Assembly (NCBI GenBank): GCA_039654915.1
Contig: CM077598.1
Coordinates: 69,344,041 to 69,408,040 of the forward strand
Length of the DNA stretch: 64,000 bases
Origin: Aquilaria yunnanensis
Taxonomy: Eukaryota; Streptophyta; Magnoliopsida; Malvales; Thymelaeaceae
Direction of reading: 5' to 3'
Under the pieces are notes generated by a model. The model did no database searches and was not told the DNA's origin. It saw only the letters and a program-made list of their open reading frames with translations. Each line of letters starts with the position of its first letter. Position 1 is the stretch's first letter. This document shows, in pieces, positions 11,898 through 24,724 of this stretch. The translations under genes and the position numbers were made by a program.

Positions 11898-14382
11898 AAA
11901 AAAAAAGGTGAGGGATATTGTAATCACAGAGTTTGACAACCCAATGAACAAGCTGACCCATAGTGATGGGTTGATTGTGAAGTTTCAACATGACGATCCT
12001 CTCCTGGTCAGGGCAAGGATCAGAAGATGGGATGTGAGGAGGTGATCTCAAACCCGTGACCTCACCCACTTTTGGCATTGGTCCCTAGGAACTCCCAGTG
12101 CTTGGATGGATTGATCTACCATTAATGCTAAAGGGCACCCCGGTCCAGACCAAGGAAGAACTCCTTGCCTCTATTCTGACAAGGTTCATCGTCATTGATG
12201 TCCCATCTTCATATAATCCTTGGAAGATAGACCCGGGGCAACCTTCATGTTTAACCAGATGTGAAATACCTGACTGTCATGTTCGAGGCAAATGAGGGTT
12301 ATGCAGAAATAGTCATTGATCAAGCCGGAGTAAGGAAAGTGTTCATCAGAGCAAGATAGAGTCTAGTGAAAGTTCACATATAGACTTCGGGAGAGAAGAG
12401 GTGACTAGTGAAGTTGCAATAGAAAGAGAAATGAGTATTCTTGAAAAAAAAGAAACAAAAGATGTAGAACTTGTCCCTGGCCAAAGTACCCAATTAGGGA
12501 AAAAACTAGTTGAAGGTGACAAGGAAAAACTTGTATCATTTCCATTAATGAAAAAAAGGATTTGCATAATTCAGCACAGCCTTAAAGTATGCCCGGAGGT
12601 AAAGCCTATTCGATAGAAAAAGCATAGTGTCTCAGAACATAAGAACAATTTTGTTAAAATAGAAGTCTAATGACTAATGGAAGCAGACATAATAAGGGAG
12701 GTCAAGCACCCCGAATGGTTTAGCAACGTTGTTATTGCCACAAAGGAAGGGAGCAATAAACTTCAAATATGCATCGACTTTCAAAATATTAATGACGCGT
12801 GTCCAAAGGACTCATATCCTCTGCCATCAATAGACCAATTGGTAGACTCCACTATCGAATATAGTCTACTTAACTTCCTTGACACTTTTAGTTGATACCA
12901 CCAAATTCGGATGGATCAAAAAGATGAGGAAAAAATAGCATTCATTATCGAAGCTAGGACCTACTGTTACGTCAGATTGCCTTTCGCCCTTAAAAATGCA
13001 GGAGGCACAAATCAAAGGCTGATGAATAGGGTGCTCCATTCCCAAATTGGGAAAAATATGGAAGTATACATTGACGATATGATAGTTAAGAGTAAAATAC
13101 CTAAGAATCATATCATAGACTTGGGGGAAACATTCCAACAACTACAAAAATTTAGAATCCGTCTTAACCCCGAAAAGTGTGTGTTTGGGGTGACTGTGGG
13201 CAAATTCCTTTGCTACATGATGTATGAACGAGGCATAGATGATATTCCAAGTAGGTTAAGGCCCTACTAGGATTTTGAACTCCCATATCTACCAAGGACG
13301 TCCAGAGGCTTATAAGGGAGATAATGGGCCTTACCAGATTCATCTCGAGATATGGAGATTGCTGCCGACCATTCTTGAAAGTATTCACCAAAGCCGCAAA
13401 AAATGAAGGTAATCTCAACCCCAAGGAACATGCTTGGAACAAAGATTTCCAAAAGGCTTGGGATGAACTTAAAAGCCACTGAACCTATTTGCCGACACTT
13501 CAACAACCACAGGAAGGGGAACCCTTAATCTTCTACCTCGCAGTCATTGAGAAAACTGTAAGTTCAGCACTGGCGAGGAAAGAAAGAGGAAAACAGTGGC
13601 CAGTATATTATCTCAGCAAATCCTTGCATGGTGTCGAAGTCAGGTAACCTCAACTGCAAAAAGCCATCCACGCCTTAGTCATGGTAAGTAGGAGGCTTCG
13701 GCCATATTTCCAAGGACATTTTATCACGATCCAAAGTAATATACCTCTTCAAGATATCATGAAAAAGGTGGATCATTCCAGTCAACTGTCAAAATGGTTT
13801 ATCAAGCTTGGAAAATATGACATCACATACAAAGCAAGGAAGGCCATAAAAGGTCAGGCTTTAGTAGACTTTATTGCTGAACTGCCTAAAACCGAGGATG
13901 CCCCTGATAACCTCAAAAATTAGAAAGCCGAATGGGCTTTGTATGTAGATGGCGCGTCAGGCTCAAAACACCAGGGGGCTGGGATAATACTTCGAGGCCC
14001 CAAAGGAATGGAAGCAGGCCAAGCTATTAAGTTCAGATTCCAAGTCACCAACAACATCGCTGAACATGAGGCCTTTGTAGTTGGATTATGATTGCAAAAA
14101 AGAGTTGGTCGAAAGAATTTGAAGGCTTACAGTGACTCACAGTTGGTAGCCCAGCAAACAATGGGTGAATACTTTGCTAAGGATCTTAGCATGGCGAAAT
14201 ACCATGACCTCATCATGAATTTAATACAAGAATTTGACAAAGTAAGCATAGAAAAGGTACCTCAGAAAGAGAACATTGAAGTTGACATACTTGTAAAGTC
14301 AAAATAGTCCACCGAGGTACTGGACCACCCGAGCATAGCCATAATGGTACTCACCACACCAAAAAATGGGTGGAAAGACCCA
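11898..14382 (+). pseudogene. T2 protease - RT - RNase H - archaeal RNase H (degenerate)
   Basis: It begins in the Gag-protease linker and protease (KLTHSDG and HDDPLL words) with an internal loss near 12030. RT follows, with NDACPKDSYPLP, LPFALKNAG and YIDD (about 13073), broken by a stop at 12893. The degenerate first RNase H covers 13300-13920. The second RNase H (YVDGASG, YSDSQLVAQQ) starts about 13930 and has stops near 14088 and 14305. The homology stops at 14382, immediately before a Tat LTR, and resumes at 36875 with the start of integrase, so T2 was split by T3. It is the most diverged Tat copy in the window and is non-functional. Confidence 0.82.
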
Positions 14383-15242
14383 TGATAGCCAAAGGCTATC
14401 GCCTCTAACTGGCCGAACTCCCTGCCACAAGAATGGCTAGAAGAAACTGGCGCTACCCGAAAAAAGGTGGGATCATACACCTCGGGAGATAGCCGAAGAG
14501 CTCCGAGCCCGGCACGCCAGGAAACTTGAGGATACTACTAGCCCCCCCGAGGTTGTGAACAGATCGCCTTCGGAAAAGAGGCACCAGCTATCGCGGGCCG
14601 AACATGACCTCCCCGAAGGCGGAACTCCTTGAAGCTGGGGAACCTGCCGAACTGAGGGCATGTTTTCCGAAGAGGCACTGTCCGTACCAAAGGGCGACCT
14701 CGCCCAGGGACCTCGGGAGTACGGCAGGAGCATTTAAGGAAGCCTCTGACATGACGCCCACAGACATCACAAGTCACCTCAAACGGCGCCCTGACACGCC
14801 GACGCCATCAAAGTCACGTCATGGCCCATCTCGGCTCAAGGCTCAAGGGGCTTGCCACTGGCTACTTGCCCCCTATGCCCAGAAATTCAGGAACATCTGA
14901 CCGTACACGTGTCAAGATCTGAATGGGTTAGGTACTCCTATAAATACCAGGAAACAATATCTGGCTGGGGGGCTGGTAAAAATCCTGACTCCTCACTCTG
15001 AGAAAATACTACCAGGTAAGTTCACTGAACCTCTCAGTGCTATCTCCTCTGCCTTCTCTCAGCACCACTGACTTGGGCGTTGGAGGCTCCTCCCCAGAAA
15101 AACACCCGGGGACCTCCTAACCCACTCTTTCTGAGCATCTCAGGTACTCTCCCTTGGGCAAAATGGCCACCAGGCATTCTTCCTCTTCGGGAGTCCCTCC
15201 ATCAGTCACCATGACAACCAACGATGAAGCCCCGGGGCATCA
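14383..15242 (+). repeat. complete Tat LTR at the left edge of T3
   Basis: It is 860 bp, TGATAGCC...GGGGCATCA, and nearly identical to the T3 3' LTR (36016-36874), by eye about 3% different. It is not followed by a PBS but by ACGCA and T2 integrase sequence, so in itself it looks like a solo LTR. G-box CACGTG at 14906-14911; TATA box CTATAAATACC near 14939. Confidence 0.85.
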
Positions 15243-15471
15243 ACGCACTAAAGGAATACCTAGCCAGTTTTTCCTTACCCCAGGATCCAAAGGAAGCATC
15301 GAAGGTGCATAGACGCCCTGGAAGATACTTCATGATTGGGGAAGAATTGTACCATCAAGGGTAAGCAAACCCACTGTAAAGGTGTATCAATCAAAAAGGG
15401 CATCGAGACAGTCCTCAAACAAGTCCATAAGGGGCCTACGAATCTCACATCAGGACTGACACCCTTACTAG
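15243..15471 (+). repeat. duplicated T2 integrase flank inside the T3 5' end
   Basis: This stretch is a near copy of 36875-37104, the T2 sequence to the right of the whole T3 insertion (second RNase H/integrase linker, GRYFMIGEELY word). Its first five bases, ACGCA, correspond to the target duplication ACCCA with one change. At 15472-15477 the word GGTACT is shared by the integrase sequence and by the LTR that follows, marking the recombination point. Confidence 0.85.
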
Positions 15472-15571
15472 GGTACTCTCCCTTAGGCAAAACGGCCTTT
15501 AGGCGTTCTTCCTCTCCGGGAGTCCCTCCATCAGTCACCATGACTACCAATGATGAAGCCCCCGGGCATCA
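15472..15571 (+). repeat. 3'-terminal 100 bp of the T3 5' LTR
   Basis: It matches only the last 100 bp of a full Tat LTR (from GGTACTCTCCC to GGGCATCA) and is followed directly by the PBS at 15572. It therefore supplies the U5 end for T3, whose own U3 and R are missing at this position. Confidence 0.82.
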
Positions 15572-17890
15572 TTTGGCGCTGTCTGTGGGAACCCGCTCTG
15601 AGATCGCCGTCATTGGAACTTGGCGTTCTAAGGACAAGGGACTCCCGAGGTCTCCGTCCGCGCATGAGACACAACCGGCTGCTGGGCAAACACTCCCAGG
15701 GACTTCTGCGTCCGAGGAAGACGGCCCTCTAGTAATCACTATGAGCTTTATGAGGGAGTTTCAGCGTTCAGTCGTGGCCGAAATGACACAGCAGATCGAC
15801 CGAAGATGGTCACAGCAGACACAGGCCCAAAGACCTCCCTCACCTGCACGCCCTCGGGAGAAAAGTCTAAGGTCGACTCATCGCAGTTCGGGAAGCGGAG
15901 ACCCGCGCGAAGAGTCATCTACGGAGAATATTCCCCTTGGGAAACGGCTTGTGGGAGAAACAGGGTCCAAGCGACTGAAAGTCTCGCAGCGAAGGAGTTC
16001 ATCGCCAGAGGCGAGGTCCCTATCCCCTCAGCGCCAAACTCGCTCCTCGAAGAGGTGCCGACGATCTCCCTTCCCAGAGGAAGAGCCTAGCGCCACAGTT
16101 CTCATGGAAAGGATACTAGCACGGCTAGACAGGGTGGAAAAGCAGGTAGCTCGCAAACCCGTCGTTGACAGGCTCATGGGAGCCTTCTGCGAAGATGGGT
16201 CCCCGTTCACCCGGGCCGTGGCCGAGGCAGCCATGCCAGGCGACTTCAGGGTACCTCGGCTGGAGATTTATGATGGCCGCACTGATCCCCAGGCCCATCT
16301 GACCAAGTACAGACGCAACATGATAATGCATGGTGCTGATGATGCTACCATGTGTAAATGCTTCGAGGTCACCCTCACGGGACCAGCAACTGCGTGGTAC
16401 AACTCATTGCCCCCAGGAGCCATCACTGAGTTACAGGAGTTGTCTATGGCCTTCGCGCAACAATTTATTGGAAGCCGGCCAACGGCGAAGATGCCTGTTT
16501 AGATGTTCGACATAGAGCAGAGAAACGGAGAAACCATCCGAGACTACATTGAAAGATTCAACAGGGAAGCTCTAAGTGTCCCGGACTTCCGGCCCGAAAT
16601 ACGCATCCTCGCCATGACACGGGGCCTTCGGCGAGACTCACAATTGTTTTATGAGTTCTCAAAAGACCACCCAGACACCCTCAGAGAATTTTACCGAAGG
16701 GCCGAATAGCACATGACTGCCGAGGAGCTGAGAATGGCTGGGCCGAAGTCCGGTCACAACCGCGCCGAAGGGTCCAATCAGCAAGCCCGACATCCAACTG
16801 AACAGGCAAACTTCAAAGCTTCACACCTCTGAGACCCGACACGGACAAACATCCTTATGGAACTAGAAAGGCAGGGGACACAGATTCGGCGGCCAAGGGC
16901 CATGACCGCTGATAACAAGAAAAATGTCAAGAAGTTCTGCCAGTTTCATCGCGACCACGGCCACGACACCGAAGACTGCTTCCAACTGAAGAAGTATATT
17001 GAGTCACTGATAAAACTCGGGCAACTTCGGAAATATCTATGGATGCCTTCCCCAAAAGGAAGAAAAGATGAGGAAGAAAGGGCCGAAGACGAGGACTACG
17101 ACTCCGACAGACGGAGAAACAGAAGTCCGAAAAAGCGCCCTCCTCCTCCTGTAGGGGTGATACAAACCATCACCAAGGGGCTCCCATCCTCGGAAAGAAA
17201 GCGGAAGGCCAGAGAGATTCCGATCATGGAATATCAGAGTCCTGCAAAGAAACTGGCTCGCAAAGATGGATCCACCGTCATCTTCCCCCATGACGATCCG
17301 CTGCTAATCATGGCAAGGATAGGGAATTGGGACGTCAAAAGAGTGTTGCTTGATGATGGATCAAATACCGATGTCCTATTCTCACATTTACTGCCGAATT
17401 TGGACATCTCCAGCAGCGAGCTCAAGCTGTCACCTCGCCCACCTTCGGGGTTGGACCGTCCGAACTACCTGTCCTCGGATGGATTGATCTCCCCCTGATG
17501 ATGAAAGGAACTTTGATCGATGGAACAGCTGAGTTGTACGCCTCCATAATGGCGAGATTTATCGTCATGGATGTTCCTTCTTCGTACAACGCCATCCTTG
17601 GAAGGCAGACATAGGGAAACCTGCACATTCGCCCTGACGTGAAGTACTTGACTATCACATTCACCACCAAGGATGGGGATGCAGAGGTCTTCATAGCTCA
17701 AGCCGAGGTAAGGAAGGTGTTTGTAAAGGCACGAAAAGCTCCGCCAAATAACCTCGCACAAACAATGGAGGCAAAGGCACCAGAGAAGGACAAAGAAGGA
17801 GATCCCACGAAAGCGGAAACGGAAACAATGGAACTTGTCCCAGGACAATCTACCCGAATAAGGAAGAGCTTGCCCGAAGTGACAAGATAA
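15540..17890 (+). pseudogene. T3 gag-protease
   Basis: The likely start is the ATG at 15540, inside the LTR end; the frame is open across the PBS. In order: an Arg/Ser/Pro-rich N-terminal part, the retrotransposon Gag domain (FRVPRLEIYDGRTDP, ATAWYNSLPPG, MFDIEQRNGETIRDY), a CX2HX4HX4C zinc-knuckle variant (CQFHRDHGHDTEDC, about 16937-16980), an acidic/basic linker, and an aspartic protease-like domain (VLLDDGSNTDVLF, about 17343). Breaks: TAG at 16501 and 16707 where homologues have CAG, a one-base loss near 17427, TAG at about 17611, and another shift around 17860-17890. Gag would form the particle; this copy cannot make full-length protein. Confidence 0.85.
15572..15590 (+). promoter_or_regulatory. 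T3 primer-binding site
   Basis: TTTGGCGCTGTCTGTGGGA follows the LTR end directly. It differs from the T1, T4 and T5 PBS by one base (GCT for GCC). Confidence 0.7.
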
Positions 17891-20800
17891 ACCTTGTATC
17901 TTTTCTACTGGGAAATAAAGATCTCTTTGCCTACTTGCCGAAAGACATGCCAGGGGTGCACCCTGGCATAATACAGCATAGCCTCAAAATAAACCCGGAA
18001 GCAAAGCCTGTCCAGCAAAAGAAGCGAAGCATCTCAGCCCATAAGAGCAACTTTGTGAAAACCGAAGTCCAGCACCTGTTAGACGCTGAAATTATCAGGG
18101 AGGTCAAATACCCCGAATGGTTAAGCAACGTGGTGATTGCCACGAAAGAAGGCAGCAGCAAACTCCGGATGTGCATCGACTTCAGAAACTTGAACGATGC
18201 TTGCCCGAAAGACTCATACCCTCTTCCGCCAATAGACCAACTGGTAGACTCAACTGCCGAATATGGGCTCCTGAGTTTCCTAGATGCCTTCAGCGGCTAC
18301 CATCAAATAAGGATGGACCCCGAAGATGAAGAAAAAACCGCCTTCATCACCGAGGGAGGAACGTACTGCTACGTCAGGATGCCATTCGGGCTTAAAAATG
18401 CAGGACCACCTACCAAAGGTTGATGAACAAAGTCTTTAAAGACCAAATAGGGAGAAACATGGAGGTGTATGTTGACGATATGATAGTCAAAAGCAAGCTC
18501 CCTCGCAACCACATTGCAGATCTAGAGGAAACCTTCCAAACGCTCAGACCCTTCGGGATTCGTCTAAATCCTGAAAAATGCGTGTTCGGGGTAACCTCGG
18601 GAAAGTTCCTTGGGTACATGGTATCCGAAAAAGGCATCGATGCTAACCCCGAAAATATTAAGGCTCTGCTCGAGTTCCGAACTCCTGCCACAGTAAAAGA
18701 TGTGCAGAGACTCACCGGAAGAATAACCTCTCTTAGCAGGTTCATTTCCAGGTACGGAGATAGGTGTCGACCTTTCTTCAAAGTCCTCACGAAGGCGGCA
18801 AAAAAGGAAGGCGACCTCGGAAGGGATGTCCATCCTTGGGATCAAGACTGCCAAAAAGCGTGGGAAGAACTCAAAATATACCTAGCCAGCCTGCCGACTC
18901 TGCGACAACCTCACGAGGGAGAGCCCCTCGTGTTATACCTCGCTGTCAATGAAAAAGCTGTGAGCTCGGTCCTCGTGAAAGAAGAAGGGCCAAAACAATG
19001 GCCGGTCTACTATGTAAGCAAATCCCTGCATGGCGCCGAAGTCAGGTACCCTCTGCTGCAAAAAGCTATATACGCCTTGGTGCTTGCAGGGAGAAGGCTG
19101 CGACCATACTTTCAGGCTCACCCCATCACCGTCCGAAGTAGCCTACCACTACGGGACGTTATGAAGAAAGTGGATCATTCGGGAAGGCTCTCCAAGTGGT
19201 GTATAGAGCTTGGCGAACATGATATCACCTATGAACCTCGGAAGGCCATAAAAGCTCAAGCACTGGCAGAATTCATTGCCGAAATACCCACCACTGAGGA
19301 GAGTCATCCGGATCTGAACGAAGGTGAGCCATAATGGACCTTACATGTTGACGGAGCCTCGGGGTCCGAACACAAGGGAGTTGGGGTAATTATCAGAGTC
19401 CCCGAAGGCCTGGAAGTAATGAAGGCTATCAAGTTCAGCTTCAACGTCACTAACAATGTGGCTGAGTATGAGGGCCTCATAGCGGGATTACGACTGGCCA
19501 GAAAGATTGGTGTGAGAAAATTAAAGGCTCACAGCGATTCCCAGCTAGTAGTGCGGCAGACGGTAGAAGACTATGGGGCGAAGGATCCAACCTTGGCAAA
19601 ATACCACGAGTTGGTAGCAAAACTCATTCAAGAGTTTGACGCCGTACGGATCGAAAATGTACCTCGGCGGAAAAACACCGAAGCAGACTGCTTGGCGAAG
19701 TCAAAAACCTACACCGAGGTGCTAGACCATCCAAGCATCTCAGTACTGAGCATAGCGACCTCGGGAAAAGGCTGGAGGGATCCAATAAAAAGGTACCTCG
19801 TGGAAAATGTGCTCCCCGAAGACCCCGGTGACGCTGCAAAACTGCGAAGGCACTCCGGCCGTTTCTTCCTAATCGGTGAAGAACTATACCGACAGGGATA
19901 CGCGAATCCGCTGCAAAGATGTGTGAACGAAGAGGATACTGAAATGATCCTTGAAGAAGTCCACGAAGGCATGTGTGGTTCACACATTGGAACCGATGCC
20001 CTGGCGGCAGTGATACTTCGCCAGGGATACTTCTGGCCTACCTTGAGAAAGGACGCAAGGCAGTTCGTCCGGAAATGCGGTAGTTGCCAGAGACACGCGA
20101 ACATCCAGAGGGCACCCTGGGAAATGGTAACTTCGGCTGACTATCCCTGGCCCTTCGCAGTCTGGGGTATAGACCTTATTGGGCCACTACCCGCAGTGCC
20201 CGGAGGCGTGAAATTCTTCGTGGTAGCAGTAGACTATTTCTCCAAATGGGTCGAGGCAGAACCGCTAGCAACTATCTCGGCGAAACAAGTGCAGAAGTTT
20301 GTATGGAAGAACATCATATGCAGATTCGGCATACCGAGGGTACTAGTGGCTGATAATGGATCCCAATTCATAGACAAAGGATTCCAGGTATTTATCAGCA
20401 ACCTCAGAATAAAAATGCACTTCGCCCCAGTAGCTCACCCCCAAAGCAACGGGCAGGTGGAAGTATCTAACAGGACCATAAAAGATGGCCTGAAGAAGAG
20501 ACTGGGGGAAGCGAAAGGGAAATGGCCAAGAAAACTCCAAAGCATGTTATGGAGTTACCGAACGACGCCCCGAAGAGCCACAGGGGAGACTCCCTTCTCA
20601 CTCGTCTTCGGAACAGAGGCCATCATCCCTATCAAGATAGTTAGACCATCAGTAGGGGTGCAAGTATTTGATGAAGGTGGAAATGACCTCGGCCTAAGAA
20701 CGAAGCTCGACCTCGTCGGTGAACATAGAGAAATAGCTGAGCTGAGAAGAAAAGCTTTCCAACAAAGAGTGGCCATGGCTATAAATTTATGAGCCAAGCC

Positions 20801-21008
20801 AAAAGAAATCAAGAAATGGGACCTCGTTCTCCGAAAGGCTGACTTTGCACCCCGAAAGCCATCCCACGGGGTACTTCGTGTGAACTGGGAAGGACCTTAT
20901 CTGGTTCTTGCCGAAGTACGAAAAGGCGTGCATAAACTTGGCGACACCGAGGGCGTAGAATTGAAAAACACTTGGCACTCAGACGCCCTGAAGAAATTCT
21001 ACGCTTAA
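17891..21008 (+). pseudogene. T3 pol: RT - RNase H - archaeal RNase H - integrase
   Basis: RT: IREVKYPEWLSNVV, NDACPKDSYPLPPID, AFSGYHQI and YVDD (about 18470). One base is missing near 18404, splitting RT into two frames. The first RNase H (about 18890-19290) has lost the Asp/Glu positions. The second RNase H (YHVDGAS-like, AEYEGLIAGL, AHSDSQLVVRQ) follows a TAA at 19332 that replaces a Gln codon. The integrase has the HHCC region (HIGTDALA...CGSC, about 19985-20090), WGIDLIGP, VADNGSQF and NGQVEVSNRT. A TGA at 20790 precedes the last 70 codons; the frame ends at 21008. It would copy and integrate the element, but is inactive as it stands. Confidence 0.87.
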
Positions 21009-21505
21009 GATGGAACGGAAGGATTGTGTTATGCAAAAAATATCCTAAGTACAGAATGTCCTTGAGAAAAATTCTTAAGTGTACAAAATGGTGCAAGACA
21101 AAAATCTTGCGAAAGTACTCGCCATGAAAAAGCACAGATGTGATTTTCTGAAGTCCCTTGAGCCATCACGCTCGGGAAAATGGAAAACAAAAATCTTGCG
21201 AAAGTACTCGCCGTGAAAAAGCGCTGATGTAATTTTCCGAAGTCCCTTGAGCCATCACGCTCGGAAAAATGGAAAAAATCTCGCGAAAGTACTCGTCGCA
21301 AAAAGCAGAGAATAAATTTTTGTGATTGCAGGTTTCCCGAAGTCTCTTGAGCGAACTTGTTCGGGACAGTGAAAATGCAAAATCATGCAAAAAAGACTTA
21401 GCCAAAAAATATGTTCATTGAGAATGATCAGGATTACAAAGAAGAAGTGCCCGAAGAAGGAGCACAAAAAACGAAGAGGAAAAAGGAAAAGGCCCCTAAA
21501 ACAGC
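21009..21505 (+). repeat. T3 tandem repeats between pol and antisense gene
   Basis: A spacer with about three imperfect units of 85-89 bp from about 21105 to 21385. Each holds GCGAAAGTACTCG and, downstream, CGAAGTC(C/T)CTTGAGC and GCTCGG words. The last unit resembles the 55-bp units of T4. The rest is unremarkable spacer. Pol and the antisense gene converge here, so transcript ends of both strands would fall in or near the array. Confidence 0.7.
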
Positions 21506-23751
21506 CTAAGGGTTCTCGGTGTCCCGGGAGCCACCAGCCTCTGTGCCCTTTTCCACCACCTTCGGCACCGGAATTGTGGAAGGCAGGTTCAGGTGCTCGA
21601 TTTTTGACCAGGACCACCGAGGCCCCTCGGGAATGTTCAGAGCTTCCAAAAAAGAGAGGTCCAGACCTGGCAACCTCTCAAGGACTTGGTGCCGAGCAAG
21701 GCAGAATCCGTCCTGGAAGGCGACCTTGGTCATTTGGTAGGATTTCTCCTTCTCAACCTCAAGGTCCTCGAGCTCGTCCTTCAAGTCTGCAACCTCCTTC
21801 TTCAGCGCCTTCACCCTCTTCTTCACATCGGGCTCCTTCTTCAAAGACTGGACCTCTGCTTCAAGAGCCTTTTTCTCACTCACCAACGACCGAATGAGAT
21901 TGTCAGAATCTGAATTATCTTTGAGAAGGTCTTGGTTGGCGGCAAGCATCCTTTTCACCTGATCGCCGAGGTCAGCAATCTTCAGAGACGAGTTCTTCTC
22001 AAGGTCTTCCTTCTCCTTCCGGAACTCCTCCCGAAGGGCAGCAACTTCTTTCTTCGCAGCATCTGCCAGCTGCTAGTTCTTGGCAGTCAATTCCGAGTGC
22101 GTGACCTTCGCTTTCTCTAAGGCCTCTAAGGCCGAAGCTCGGAACGTCGTCTACCTGGCCACCCAAACTTGGAGAAAGCCGGCGTACCCCAGCAGCTGCG
22201 AAAAGATGAACGCAAGGTCAGTAAGAGTCAAGCACTTAGGAAAAATTGAAGGGAAAAAGGTGTGAAGAGCATACTTGAGCAGCATGCTCGGTGACTTTCG
22301 CGGTAAGGGTGTCATCGGCCAGATGGGCAGCCGCAATAGCCTTGAAGGAGGCCTCTGTAAGCACCCCCTGTGAAATCTGCTTCGCCATTTCAGGACAGTC
22401 CTAGGAGTACAAGTTCATGTCCTCCGTGAATGTCCAGAAAGGCTCTTTGGGTATCTTCCCTTGCGGGACTTTGGCATCTCGAAGGGCCCGCGTCTTCGCG
22501 TGTTCGGCCGCCCAGTTCGGAGTAAGCAATTCCCCTGCATGGCAAAAAAGAGAAGCAGGTCAGAGACAAAGGAAATTTCAGAAAAAAGGAGCCATGCTTG
22601 TTCTGAAAACAACAAACCTGGCGGCACTTCGACCACGACGTCCTCGGAGTCCTGAGGCTCCTCGGTCGGAATTCCCTTTCCTTTCCTCCTGCGCCGCTCC
22701 TCGGCAGAAGGACCCTCCACCACGGCCTCTAGAAGGGCCTGCCGAGCAGAAGGGCTCTAGGGAGGGACGTCGGCGGAAGGAACCTCGGCAGAAGCCTTGG
22801 TCAGCGGAATCTCGGCTGCCCCAGGCTCATCATCAGCCTCCTCGAAAATGTCCTCCAGAGGAACCTGGGCAGTTTTCTTTACCCGTTTCGCCGAAGGCCC
22901 AGCGCCAATAGACTTTCACCTTCGGGAAGCCGCCTTCTTTGTCCGATCTCCCTTCTCTACCTGGCCGGAGAAAAGGGACTTGTAAAATGCAGCAGTCCCG
23001 TCGCCCATCTCTGAAAAAGAAAAAAGACATCAACGTAAGTCCGAGGGAAAAACAACAAGGAAGTAGAAGATAACTCACTTTCGACAAACGTTTCGAAAGA
23101 GATTTCCTCCCGAAGGAGCTGCACCAACCAGGAATCCTTCCCGGCGATGGCAGGAGCTGGCATCTCGAGGTCGGTCTCATGCTCCTTAACCACCTTTAAC
23201 TCCCGGAGGACCTCTTCGGTCATCAACCTCCAGTTGATAAGGAAGGGGTACAGAGAGCGCGGAGCGACCTCGGGAGCCCAGTCAGAGACGGCGCGGATGC
23301 GGCCGTCAAAGTCCGCGAAAGTGGAAGCCAACTCTGGAGTCAGCAACAACCTCGGATCAACGACGTCCACATCTAGCTTTCCCTGAGCCCATTTGGTCGG
23401 AACATACGACCAGGCCTTCTCCATCTTCAGGAAGAAGAATTTCTGTTGCCACCCCCGCCAGCTGTCCTTGGTGGCGAAGGTGAACATGAATTTTTTGCTC
23501 CCGGATCCCCGAGGTAGCATAAAGTAGAAGCCACCCTTTGGGACCACGAAGAGCTTGTAGTACTGCATGAAGATTATAAAATGGGGTCTTATCCCGAAGA
23601 CGCCACACATACAGAGGAAGGCGTTAAAATAGCAGTCTGAGTTCAGGGGAAGCTGATTAACAGCAATGCCATGAAATTGGCAGAACTCGCAAACCATCTT
23701 CGGGGGGGGATACAAAAGTCCGGCCTTCAGCTGGGCTCGGAAAATGGTAAC
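21506..23751 (-). pseudogene. T3 antisense gene, 3' portion (rest of exon 1 plus exons 2-4)
   Basis: Minus-strand gene read as exon 1 (to 23079), exon 2 (23010-22618), exon 3 (22534-22275) and exon 4 (22195-21506). Introns of 68, 83 and 79 bp have GT and AG ends on the minus strand (donors GTGAGT, GTTTGT, GTATGC). Exon 1 encodes a domain with FHGIAVNQLP, CMCGVFGI, LPRGSGSK and DSWRGWQQKFFF, resembling Pfam 'putative gypsy type transposon' (Transposase_28), from memory. Exon 4 is coiled-coil rich and ends with DGFCLARHQVL and PRWSWSKIEHL. In-frame stops appear in exon 4 (near 22074) and exon 2. T4 is inserted in exon 1 at 23751; the first part of the gene is at 35161-35318. Function unknown. 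Confidence 0.72.
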
Positions 23752-24724
23752 TGATAGCCAAAGGCTATTGCCTCCTCGGTAGTAACTCCCTGCCAGAATA
23801 TTGGCCGAGGAGTCTGACGTCACCCAAGAGAGGATCTTTTTACTGACCTCGGAAGGTGCGAAGTCAAACACTATGAGCTCGAGACTTCGGTTAGCTCGTC
23901 AGGAATTTCGAGGACAACACCGCCTCCATCGAGGGGCCAGACTGATCGTCTTCGAGTAAGAGAGCCATCTCTCTGAAGCAAGGAAGAATCTCCCCGAAGG
24001 CAGAGGCCCCGAAGAGGATCTTCCCCGAACAAGAAACACCTGAACAAGGCAATCCCCTAACTATGGGTGTGAGTCCCGAAGAAGGTGTTCATCAAGGGAG
24101 CTCCCAGAACTATGGGATAGATCCCGAAGGAGGTGCTCACACCGAAGGACGGATAGAATCCAAAGAGGGTGCACGCACCGAAGGGCGACCTCGCCCAGGG
24201 GACCTCGGGAGTACGGTATGAGCATTTAAGGAGCCTCTGACATGTCGCCCACAAGCCCTACACGTCACATCTGAATGGCGAACTGACACGCCGCAACCCC
24301 CCCAGTCCTGACACAACTTGTCCAGGTCCAGGGCTAAAGGAGGCTGCAAACAGCTGCCTGTCCCCTAGGTCCAAAAGTACAGATCAAATCCGACCGAACA
24401 CGTGTCATGATCGGAACGGACCAACTACTCCTATAAGTACTAGGAAATGGGATTGGGCAAAGGATGGGGCATTTTCCTCCCTCTGAGAAAACACAAAACA
24501 GGCAAGACACTTGATCCCTTAGTGTTCTTCCTCCACTTTCGCTCAGAAAACTGACTTGGGCGTCGGAGGGTCCTCCCCGGAAAAGCAAATCGGGGACCTC
24601 CTAACCTCTTCTTTGAGCTTTCCAGGCACACTCAGCTGGGAAACCAGAGCTCCAGGCGCTCGCCTCCTCAGGAAGTCTCTCCACCTGTCAACATGACAGC
24701 AAACGAAGATGCTTTGGGGCATCA
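23752..24724 (+). repeat. T4 5' LTR
   Basis: 973 bp, TGATAGCCAAAGGCTATTGCC...GGGGCATCA, followed by the PBS at 24725. It pairs with 34054-35027. G-box CACGTG at 24399-24404; TATA-like CCTATAAGTAC near 24430. It contains several short repeats built on CCCGAAG(A/G)AGGTG at 24070-24180. Confidence 0.88.

Noticed and set aside
14604..14900. Frames inside Tat LTRs (also 34439-34651, 36086-36470, 43625-43933)
   Set aside because: The LTRs are GC-rich with few stops, giving overlapping frames on both strands. None is preserved in all LTR copies.
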